From the NCBI GenBank assembly GCA_002682825.1, contig NOKP01000020.1:1178001-1242000 (forward strand): 64,000 bases of DNA. The letters run 5' to 3'. The stretch comes from Neonectria sp. B-13. Lineage: Eukaryota > Ascomycota > Sordariomycetes > Hypocreales > Nectriaceae. The notes below the pieces were generated by a model. The model saw nothing but the letters and a program-made list of their open reading frames with translations, was not told the origin of the DNA and searched no databases. The position numbers were made by a program, and so were the translations under genes. Shown here in pieces: positions 22,185 to 32,260 of this stretch. Each line of letters opens with the position of its first letter. Position 1 is the stretch's first letter.

Positions 22185-24229
22185 ATGACGTCCAAGAAAA
22201 CTGCTCCATATGGCTCGTGGGACTCGCCCATATCCGTCGACTCCGTTGTTTCCAAAAGCCGGAAGCTCTCTTCCCCTCGCGCCAGTGTACAAATTCACTG
22301 CACTGTTGGTACCGACCAATTCGCGCTGACAAGATGTAGGCCAAACCTGGGCGGGCCTTTTATACCGAGAGTCGAGAAGCTGGCGGCACTTCTATCATAG
22401 AAGTCACCAAAGACGGACTGAAGGACATTCTATCTGCCGAATATAGTGCCAAAAACTCAGTCTATGAGTATGGCGGCTCGCCGTATGCCGTGCTTCCAGA
22501 CGACCGCATTATCTTCTCCAACAAGGACAACACAGTCCACATCCTAAGCCCGGATACCAAAGAGGTTTCGTTTCTCACTGGCTCCACGAAACTGAGATAT
22601 TCTAACTTTGACTCCCATCCCGTGCATCCTTGGGTGCTGGCAAACGAGGAAGATCATGAGAACGACACGCCCAGTGGAGTTAGGAACTACATTGTGGCCA
22701 TCAACACCGAAACCGGAGAAGTCAAACGGATTCTCGACAGTGCTGACTTCTACTACACTCCGCATTTCAGTCCTGACGGAATGAAGCTGGTTTGGCTTGA
22801 ATGGAATCATCCCGACCTCCCTTTTGATTCGGCGAAGCTGCAATCCGCAACTTGGAATGCCGATGGCTCCGTCTCCAACATCAAATTGATAGCTGGGGAA
22901 AACCGCGAAAGCGTTGCCGAGCCTCGATGGGGTCCCAATGGGTCTTTGTTCTTCGGGAAGGAGCCCAAGGAGTACCGCCGGCTGTTCCGGATCCTCCCAG
23001 GACACGATGAAGCAGTTGAGGTCAAGGTAGACAACCTGGATGATTTCGAATTTGGAGAGATCCGTTGGTTGCAGGGGAGGTGAGTTGATATCTCGCTGCT
23101 TCATGTACTCAACTAACCGATATCACTTAGTCACACATATGCGCCGTTGTCGGAACGATATCTCGTCACTTGTCCGGTCGCCTCTGGAGTTTCCCAGGTG
23201 ATTCTCATAGACATGGACACAGGGACGTGGCAGGAACTTGCAGATGCTTCAATTCTTTCCGAAATCATGCTGGACTCGGTGGCTCGCCTGGATGACTCTT
23301 CATTCCTTGTCATCGGAGGCGGGACAGCCACTCCCCAAACACTGTATCGGTTCCAGCTAGGGGAAACCATTACCGTAGCTTCCATACGAAAGTCAACAGA
23401 AGTGCCATTTCCGAAATCTCTATGTTCAATGCCAGACTCGCTAGTTGTTACTCCCGGGGACGCCGAGGGTCGACGCATTCACGGCTTCCTATGGCTACCG
23501 CACAACCCGGATTTCGATGCGCCACAGGGTGACCTACCGCCCCTCATAATGGTGGTTCATGGAGGCCCGACTTCTTACACCGGGCCTGGCCTCACAATCC
23601 GGACTCAGTACTTTACGTCGAGGGGATACGCCGTCCTCGCGCTGAACCACGCGGGCTCCAGTGGGCATGGGCGCCAATACCGCGAGGCTCTGTTCGGGAA
23701 CTGGGGTCTGGTAGATTCTGACGATGCCGCAGAATTTGCAGAATATCTCATCGCGACGCAGAAAGTGAGGTCGGGTGCGGTGGGAATCACCGGTGCTAGT
23801 GCCGGGGGCTACAATACGCTGCAGACCCTGACGCGCCATCCCAAGACGTTCGCCGCGGGCGTCTGTCTCTCCGGCGTCAGCGACGTCAAGCTACTTGACG
23901 AGTCCACACACAAGCTCGAGTCAGACTACATGGACCACTTGCTTCTGCTGCCGGGCTCGAGCAAAACGGACAAGGAGAGAATCTACCGCGAGCGAAGTCC
24001 CCTGTACCACGTGGACAGGATCGAGTCACCACTGCTGCTGCTACATGGCGGACAGGATAAGGTTACGCCGTTGGAGCAAGCCCAGCACATGGCGGATGCG
24101 ATCAAGGCCAAGGGCGGCGACGTGGGGATCATCGTTGCGCCGGAGGAGGGCCATGGGTTCTCGCAGCCCCGGAATGTGAGGTTGTGGCTGGAGGAAGAGG
24201 AGAAGTGGTGGCGAAGGACTCTACTGTGA
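22185..24229 (+). CDS. S9 family (prolyl-oligopeptidase type) dipeptidyl/acylaminoacyl peptidase
   Basis: Exons 22185-22286, 22340-23079 and 23131-24229, 646 residues. Exon 1 to 2 is a phase-0 join giving PRAS/AKPGRAFYTESR. Exon 2 to 3 completes a Ser codon (GSHTYAPL). The N-terminal two thirds form the beta-propeller expected of this family, with recurring NADGSV and FSPDGMKLVWLEW blade motifs. The C-terminal alpha/beta-hydrolase domain carries the triad: Ser504 in GASAGGYNT, Asp590 in HGGQDKVTP and His622 in EEGHGFSQ. No signal peptide or membrane segment is seen, so it is likely cytosolic. Known members remove dipeptides or acylated residues from short peptides. Together with the divergent neighbour it suggests peptide catabolism. 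Confidence 0.93.
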
Positions 24230-25454
24230 GCGTCTCATTGGAAACCGAGAATGAAAAGGTTGGTGGATTGACGGCTGCTTCACAAAGGAAAGTGGCAGTA
24301 TGTTGAGCGTGGCTGTCGAGTCGGATGCTGATGAATTGAGATTGAAACTTGACACGGGTTCCGAGACCTCATAAGGGCTCGGGGGGGTTCGGGGTTCGTC
24401 GGAAAAGGTTCCGAAATGCAAGTCCGCAGCACGATGGGTTGACGGTTTAAGTCAAACCCGGGGAATGAGCCACGAGGGACACAGCTACATTGTAAGATAC
24501 CCTTTGTGCACGTAGTCTGCACCATGAATTGTTGGTTGATTGAGTTAATGGGTGTTGTTGGAGGCTCGGGGATGACCCTGGCTTAGTAAAAAGCCTCGCT
24601 GTCGGGTCGGCATCGATGACCGGGTCCATCTCGACTAGCTGCAAGCACAAGATGCCATGTATCTTCCTAGACGGGCTAGCCGAGTGCTGCTGTATGCATG
24701 ACTTTTGAGGCATCTGACACCTGACTAGTCAGAACATGGTCAATCAGTAGCATCTTGAAGCCATCGATCAAGTCAATTAACAAGAGGTGAATTACGAGAG
24801 CCAACGGCTTAGAGCCATTAGCCTCGGGTAGGCGCCCGAAACGGGAACAAACACATAACCAGATCTCAGCGGATTTTACGTGTGACTGGCGTACGCAGAA
24901 CAGGTGGTATTGCACGTAGGGACGAGGCTTTAACCCAACAGGGCGATAAGAGCCGACGGGTTCCCTTTCCGTTCTGGATCTGACATGTCGAGGGATCGCG
25001 GGGCAGGCTCGGAGATCTCGTGGGCGAGCCAAACTCGGCATCTCGATACAGCGGCAGAATTAGGAAACCTACGGCGAGCACGGTGGAGTCGAAGGCGACG
25101 CGCCGGGGGGGAATTGACGAATGGACGGCCTAGGCGATTGGGCGAGAATTCGTTACAGGGCTGTATGGACTCCATCAGGTCCTCTGTGATTAGAGATGAA
25201 GCCGAAGCGGAGCTGGTCCGAATAAGCCTGGAACTGGGGTCTGGGGTCTTGCATCTCTCTAACGCGGAGACGAATAGTGTCTGGGGGACAAAATCTTTCT
25301 CCTGCTTTGAATTGGGTTCTTTCTTCTTGGTTGCTTCCCTAGTTGCCGACTCCTCTCTCTTCTCCCCGAGTTGAAGCCATTTCCATCCCGACGACGACCT
25401 CGACCGATACCACGACAACTTCGACACCCAGAAACAGCCACACTCCCAGACACA
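24230..25454. other. intergenic region before the amine oxidase
   Basis: No supportable gene. Open frames near 24.9-25.4 kb are antisense or shadow frames. The final 100 bp form the C/A-rich leader of the amine oxidase. Confidence 0.6.
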
Positions 25455-26936
25455 ATGGCGTCCCTCGACACCTCCCCCCGACACCGGACCTTCGCCGCCC
25501 GGCCCAAGCGCTCTGCCGAGGTCATCGTCGTCGGTGCCGGCCTCAGCGGCCTCAACGCCGCCCACGAGCTGCAGCAGGCCGGCGTGTCGTGCCTCGTCCT
25601 CGACGCCCACGCCCGTCTCGGCGGCCGTCTCCGTGATGCCATGGTCGACGCTGTGCACCAGCCTCGCGCCTGGAACCTCGTCCGCAGCCTCGGCATCGAG
25701 ATGATGGAGGAGAAGCTGGCCGCCGGGAAGAGCGTCATGCAGGGTGCCGGGAGCTACGAGCACGGCAGCGTTCCCGACGTGAGTGCCGAAGCCCTTTGAT
25801 AGCCATGGCGACACCAATGTGTCATGTACCGATGATCTAATATTCCTTCTTAGTTCTCCGAGGATGACCGACGATCCTACTCCCGCGTCCGCGACAACCT
25901 CGAGGGCCTCTCCCAGCGCGTTGACCTCAACAACCCGACCCTCTGGCTCCCCAACTTCGGCTCCATGAACGTCCGCGAGCTCGTCGTGTCCCAGGGCGCC
26001 ACCCCGACCATCCAGAAGCTCGCCGACACCTGGACCGCCTCACTCTTCGGCCTCGCCGCCCGCGACGTCCCCGCCCTCTACTTCCTCCTCGTCTGCAAGA
26101 CCGCCGGCGGCTTCCTCAACGCCGTCGGCCAGCCCGCCCGCCCCAGCCGCCGTCTGCGCGTCCGCGCCGGCCCTCCGGCGCTCTGCGACGCCCTAGCCGA
26201 TCGTCTCGCCCCCGGCTCCGTGGTCTTGTCGCAGGCCGTTCAGTGGATCGACCAGACGTCCAGCAACAAGGTCGTCCTGACCACCGTCGCCGGCGAGGTC
26301 TTCCAGTGCTCGCGCGTGGTCCTGGCCGTGCCCACCGCCGCGTACCGCAACATCGACTTCAGCCCGTCGCTCGGCGAGCACAAGCAGTGGATGCAGGCCT
26401 TCGAGCAGCCCGGCTTCCACACCGAGGTGGTCCTGGAGTATGACCAGCCCTGGTGGCGCGAGCAGGGCCTCAACGGCTTCGCCCAGAGCGCCGACGGCCC
26501 TGTCTGGGAGGCGCGGGATTCCTCGAGCGGTGCCGATGGCGTCTACTCGCTGACCTGCGTCGTTGCGGGCGAGACCGGCCGCGAGCTGTGGGATATGGCT
26601 GAGGACGAGCGTCGCGAGGCTCTCCTAGTACACATCAGCGACCTCTTCAGCCAGTGTGAGCCCTTCCCGAACCCCGTCGAGATCGTCTGGTCCGACCTCG
26701 ACTCCAACGAATGGGCGCGGCACGTCCCCTGCCCTGCGCTGCCCACCTGCTACCTGCGCGACCTGGCGCAGGACCAGTGGGCGGTCGAGGACAAGCTCCA
26801 TTTCGTGGGTTCCGAGACGAGCCATGTGTGGAGAGGCCATATCGAGGGCGCTCTGGCGTCGGGAAGCCGAGGCGCCGAGGAGGTTCTCGGCGTGATGCGA
26901 CCGGTAGCGGATGAGCTTATGCTTCCTAGATTGTGA
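25455..26936 (+). CDS. flavin amine oxidase
   Basis: Exons 25455-25778 and 25854-26936, 468 residues; phase-0 join (PD/FSEDDRR). The N-terminus is a Rossmann FAD-binding unit with VVGAGLSG (25-32), the ribose-binding acidic residue Asp50, where most family members have Glu, and GGR (56-58). The substrate and C-terminal flavin region ends with FVGSETSHVWRGHIEGALASG, matching the C-terminal motif of monoamine/polyamine oxidases. No covalent-flavin Cys is seen in the usual SGGC context, so FAD is probably bound non-covalently. No signal peptide. Known reaction: oxidation of a primary or secondary amine to imine/aldehyde with H2O2. Substrate cannot be assigned. Codon use is strongly C-ending, as in well expressed genes. 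Confidence 0.9.
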
Positions 26937-27266
26937 GGGAGGTTGCCTGTGTTGTAAGAAGCTGGAAAGCGTTGTAAAGAAGCTTGCATTTGGTGGTTCA
27001 AAATAGCCGTCTTATCCGTTTTGTTGGTGAATGATTACTACCGAAACATGTCCTTATTATGACAGACCACACAAACCTCTAGAAGCAAGCACCTCATTAT
27101 TGGCATGATATTGAGAGGCGTATACACTCCAAATATCTGAAACCAGTTGTTGATGACGGATCACACATCACCGAAAGACCCGATTCTAAGACCAGCCAGG
27201 CGCTACCCGCTGTGATGATTACTGTAAAGAGATAACTTCCACATGGTATCAGATTGCTCCTATCGT
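26937..27266. other. convergent spacer
   Basis: Between the amine oxidase 3' end (+) and the aldolase-like 3' end (-). Nothing else is seen. Confidence 0.6.
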
Positions 27267-28410
27267 CTACAGCCCCGTCTTAAGCTCTCCATTAGACTTC
27301 CAAATCTCATACTCAAAATCAGGCTGGAACTCGGTATAAAGCGTTTCCTGGTATCACGTCAGTACCTAACCATAGCAGAGCATCGTCTTGGGTGCAACTT
27401 ACCGGGTCAGCGTTGACCTCGTACGTAAACTTGGCCTCATCCTCCCCAATAGCCTGCTTCTCTAGACCGGCGCTCTCCACCAGCAGCTGCACTTCGCACG
27501 ACCGCTCCATCAACGAGAACAGGTACGCGGCCTCGTCGACGGTGGCGCCGGCCGTGAGCAGCCCGTGGTTCTGCAGCACGACGGTGCGGTTCACGGGGCC
27601 CAGCGCCTGCGCGATGTTCTCGCCCTCCTCGGCGGCCAGCACCACGCCGCCAAAGCTCGAGTACACGCTCTGGTTGTTCCAGAACATGCACGCGTCCTGG
27701 TTGATGATGTCCAGCGGCCGCCCGAACGCCGACCACGCCTTGCCGTACTTGGAGTGTGCGTGGCAGGCCGCGTGCACATCGGGACGCGCCTTGTGGATGG
27801 CCGAATGGATCATGAAGCCGGCGGCGTTCACTGCTGCGCGGTTGCCGCCGATGACTTGGCCGTCCTCGTCGATATGGACCATGTCGCTGGCCGTCAACAT
27901 GCCGAAGTGTTTACCCATGCTATGGCACTATGAGCAGGAGTTTCCATCGTTTCCTTCACACCCTTCAGGGGTAACCTACGGATTAATCCAGAATGTGTTG
28001 GGATCGACAGTATCGCGAACACTGATGTGTCCCGCCGCACCCTCGGTGAAGCCCAGCCGCGCAAACACACGGAAGGCACCGGCCATGTGCTCGAGCTGCC
28101 ACTGTCGCTTCTGGTATGGATCCTCGATCTTGGGGATGCCTGGGTAGGGAATACCGCCGGTGGCGACGGCGGCGAAGTTCTGGTTCTCCTCGGCGACGGG
28201 CCCCGGAGCGGGTGCAACGGCCTCGGCGCTGGTGGCGAACGAGGCAGAGTGCTGTACAGGCTTGGACGGGTGGTTCACATCACGCTGCGATGCCAGACGA
28301 GACGGCACGACGATGCGTGGTTGCGGACTGGCATGGCTGAGGGAACGGACGGCCTGGCGAGCCGCGAGCCGGCGCAGCGGTGCTGCTCGGAGAGTTGCCG
28401 ACGAGAACAT
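27267..28410 (-). CDS. class II aldolase/adducin-family protein, probably mitochondrial
   Basis: Three exons on the minus strand: 28410-27980, 27919-27403 and 27347-27267, 342 residues. Join 1 completes a Pro codon (WINP/MGKHFGML). Join 2 is in phase (NADP/ETLYTEFQPDF). The N-terminal ~28 residues (MFSSATLRAAPLRRLAARQ) are Arg-rich without acids, a good mitochondrial presequence, followed by a ~70-residue low-complexity spacer. The class II aldolase core starts near residue 105 and contains GHISVRD, HAACHAHSKYG with the metal ligands His197 and His199, and LQNHGLLT with the third His. Known family members use a divalent metal to cleave or epimerise phosphorylated sugars; fungal relatives are mostly uncharacterised. 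The substrate is unknown. The last exon is 81 nt. Confidence 0.9.
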
Positions 28411-28988
28411 GTTTAAATTGAAACTGAGGCTGGATCCTCTGGCAAATCCAAGATCCAAAGAGACGAGTCCGACTTAAAGAGAGCCCGTCGGAGAGGTGAG
28501 GCCGGTCCGTAGCCGGTCCCGGATCGTCGTCTCTAGATAGGCAGCCGGTTCCCCCGCCCTTGGAGACAGAATTAGGTCCGAACTACTCCCAGATATGAGT
28601 CGTGTGGATCTCGGGGTTGCGAGGTGTGTGACAAATTGAGATATGCCAACATTTATTTAGTCAAGCGAAGAGGGGGGAGATGGCTAGCGAGTCAAGATGG
28701 GGACTCATTAAGTAACAGGAGTATTAAGGTTAACTGAGGATTGGATAGTTGTTCGCTGGTGGAGGTATGCCAAGTGGTGTGGGGAGTTTGCACGACGAAG
28801 TAAGCAGGAGACTCCGAAATTGGGGAAGTGGATGGGATCGTTGCTAGCATGGGCTGGGCGAATGCTATCGAGGGCGAGATATCTAATTGGGCTAAACCTG
28901 GGCCTAAACGACGATACATGCGTTTCTGGACATTTCGATTAATATGGTCTCTATCTATCATAGCGGCATCTCTACATGTTAAGATCTA
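28411..28988. other. intergenic spacer
   Basis: Promoter of the aldolase-like gene plus the 3' region of the membrane protein gene. No gene seen. Confidence 0.6.
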
Positions 28989-30076
28989 TTAGTCAGTATA
29001 TCTCACGTCATTGTCAGCCTCCCTCCGTCCAGCCGGCGGGACCTCCTCGGGCTCGTCCACCGACGACCGCTCCAGTTGGCCCAGACTCTGCTCATCCATC
29101 CATCCCTTGGGTCGTCTGCTCAACCACCACTTGACGAGCATGCACAGCGCGCTCACCGTACTGGAGATGAAGGCGCCCCAGAGTGTCATCTCGCCCGTCA
29201 CGTTCCTCTTGGCCTCCATGCTGGTACCCTCCGGCAGTCTCTCTTCTATGTATGCGATGTATCTAAGAAGGAAAAGGGAGTTGAACGCGCCCTGAGCCGC
29301 TGGGAGCAGGAAGTATGCCGCGGTCATGGCCCAGTAGGCCAGCCGGACCCTGTCCCACACGTGGTCATCGAGCTTCTCGATTTCCTCCTTGGTGCCCTTC
29401 GGGCAGGGGCAGTAACGCTTGAGAACGACGCATCGACAACGCACCCAGTAGGGCCGCTTCTGGATCATCCATTCCGTGGCAATGGTAAGGGTGAAGAGCG
29501 CGACGCCGGAGATGAGCAGGATGCAGGGCAACCAGCCGACGATGGGGATGCCATCGGCCACGGCGAACGACCGCCATGCCTCGAAGAAGACGTTCTTGCA
29601 CGAGGGCGCGAAACCGCCAAGACGCGGGCAGTCATAGCTGTCCGGGGGGAGTTGAACATCGGCGGCGATCTTGTGCAGGTCCTTGAGGATGTCCGAGGAG
29701 AAGCGAAGTCCCCGCGAGGCAACGCCGGCCGTCGGTATTCCTTCAGGGGCCTCGGGGTATTCCCAGGCAAAGGCGCTCACGAACCAGTGCAGGTGGACCA
29801 GAAACTCGGAGCTGTCATTGTTTTGGACGAGGCCTTTGAACTGTGGCAGTGACGATGAATTAGAGCCGCACGGGAGCGAAGAGCGTAAGAAAGACATACC
29901 GAGACGAGCGCCTGGTCCTTTAGAAGGACGTGATCCCCGTCGGTATGGGTGAGGGCGGTGCCAGAGACGATGACAAGGACCGCTAAAAGGGTCGAAATAA
30001 GGCCACCAAGGATGGCCACGGCGTGGAGGACGTTGGAGACAGGCCTCCGCCAGGGTTCGGCGTGAAAGCCAGCCAT
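28989..30076 (-). CDS. four-span membrane protein, unknown function
   Basis: Exons 30076-29900 and 29840-28989, 342 residues, phase-0 join (ALVS/FKGLVQNN) with a GTATGT donor and CACAG acceptor. Four hydrophobic segments lie at about 18-40, 158-182, 226-250 and 278-299. A loop of about 115 residues separates the first two. A compact Cys cluster (RCRCVVLKRYCPCPKG, about 193-208) follows the second segment and might bind metal or be palmitoylated. The C-terminal tail is acidic. Architecture (first span, large loop, three more spans) recalls Sur7/PalI-type tetraspan proteins of the fungal plasma membrane, but the diagnostic loop motif is not evident, so I leave the family open. Confidence 0.8.
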
Positions 30077-32260
30077 GACGAACGATGCGAGTGCGAGGGA
30101 ACTGATGTGATGCTAGATGCGGAGATGGCGAAGTAGAGAAACGTTCGATGCGAGATGAAGGCTTCCCTTGCGAGATTGATCAAAGTCACCTGGGGGATCA
30201 TTAGGCAAGCTTCTCGTAATCAATGGCGATATTGTGCCTCACGACGACTGCTTGAGCCAAGAGGTAAATACGAGATCTGAGCGGCAAAGCAAGGCCGGAA
30301 AGAGTCTTGGGTCCGCCATAACCGGCATAGTCCAGCTTGTAAGGCGGCCGCTCCAACGTCTCACAGCCTAATTACCTCCAGGCCATGTTGCGCATTCAGC
30401 GTCGCTATCAAGTGTGGCCTAGCGCTTGGCCTCGCTTAGTCTGAAGGGCATGGATGGCTTTTACCAATGGCGCAAATAAGATACATGGCCTAAGGGCTAA
30501 TATATAAGGTATAAGGTAGAATTACCAAAGTCTTTAGTTGAGGTATGTGTCTGTTCGTGCCATTATCAAAGGTTGTTCGTGTCCCTAGCAACACTCTCTG
30601 TTGCTTGGCTGTACTGGCCTTTTAGGGGCTGCTGAGATGTGGGGAGTGGCACTGAGGACCCTGGCACTGGATCGAGGCTCCGTGATGAATATTGCAAGTC
30701 GTAGTTTACACGGAAACGAATCAAGCGCATACCGGTGGAATTACTACAGACCGAGAGCGAGAGAACTCTCCTACAAATAGCCCAGGTACTACGAGAGTCC
30801 GGAATTTAACTTCTTCTCTGCGCCAGACGAGGGCGCGTTTCATCCCGTTCTCTCCACTAATTGCCACGCGCCATACGGCACTATCTCTCTCCCGCTTTCC
30901 TGAGCCCTCCTCTCCTCTGCTCGCCAGGGCGGGTTACACCTTGATGATCCTCCTCGCTTCCCGCCGGCAGATCGTATCAGTCCCTGTGCCGTTTTGTTGA
31001 TCCGGAAGCCGCCTGACTAGTTCGTCCTCGCCTCAGTGTTTCCCAGTGGGATGGCATGGGTCGTCCAAGCCCCGGCCTCTCTCTCCTCACCTTACTCAAC
31101 GAAACCTCTCGAAACAGGGGCACATATAAAACCCCTGGTCAGGGCTTTCGCGCCTGGGCCTTTGCGGTCTGACCCTCAGGCTCGATTTGTCCCAGGAATT
31201 CGTTCTACGAATGTTTTGTACGAAGAATCAACAAAGTCATCAATCAATAAGGAATAACTACGGCAACTTCTCAGGCGACAAAAGCGTCTTCGTCGATGCT
31301 AACCGAGATGAAATTCCTCACCAACATCGTGAGCTCATTCGAAAGTCAAACTCTCCAAAAACTCTAGGAAATTAGGGGTTGTTCCCCGCAGAAGGAAAAA
31401 GAACGCCCACTTTCTGAGGTGGTCGTTGTATCCATCTCGTTTACTGCCAGAGGCGCCTTTTCGAAACTGTCCCTCGTGGTATCGCTCCCCGAACCCACGC
31501 CTCGCCTTAGGCCCAGACTGGACACACGGCCGTTGAAGCTCCACCAATATAAGCCCACCCACTGTCGGTGGCTGACCCGGGGAACAGGGTCGGGAGGGTC
31601 GCTAGAGGGTGACAAGAGGTGCAATCAAAAACACATCAAAATGCGCGAGCTTCGAGTTGACGACCCTAGCATACACGGCCTTATCCCTAACATACACACG
31701 ACTAAGATATTAGAGGTCATGGTAGGTAAGGGATAGGACTGGCCTTTGTATTTGTTCTTATGGTGACTTGTGCTGTGTATGTTAGGGATAAGACTGCGCA
31801 TGTTGGGGTCCGCCGAGTTGATGGCCCCATCCACCGGCCTGCCACTGTCCGACCAGGGCTTGAAACGCCTTAACCACCTGTTGCCTGTCTGATGTAAAAT
31901 GAGCGCCTGTCGAGTCTGTGAATACGGAACATTTCTAGTTTTTCCACCGATCGCGATCCATGCTGCTGGTTCTTGGCCCTAGCCGTGGCTCCCGGCTTAC
32001 ACGATGCGGCGCCGGGGTTGTCAAACTCAACGATACGAAGCCGTCGTTTATAAGAGACGATGCTCCCCGGCTTACAACAACTCCCGAGAAGAATAGCTTC
32101 AACCTGTTTTATGGCTTTGGATTTTTGACCTGGGGTCCTTTTTTACCTCTTTACATTCTTTGACTTTCTTTTACGACGATCTTTACCGACCCGACTACCT
32201 TCACGCCCACATTCTTTTGACGTGATAACTTGATACTCCCGTTCTTTACCAGTTACCACC
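30077..32260. other. gene-free stretch with inverted repeat
   Basis: No supportable gene. It contains a 19-bp perfect inverted repeat (31680-31792). The last 150 bp are a T/C-rich leader before the secreted 700-residue protein, with TTTATAAG at 32047-32054 as a possible TATA element. Confidence 0.6.
31680..31792. repeat. 19-bp perfect inverted repeat, 75-bp loop
   Basis: Left arm 31680-31698 (CTTATCCCTAACATACACA) and right arm 31774-31792 are exact reverse complements. A partial copy of the left arm motif (CCCTAGCATACACGG) lies immediately upstream at about 31664-31678. The layout could be a small MITE-type element or a hairpin-forming sequence; no target-site duplication was confirmed. Confidence 0.75.
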
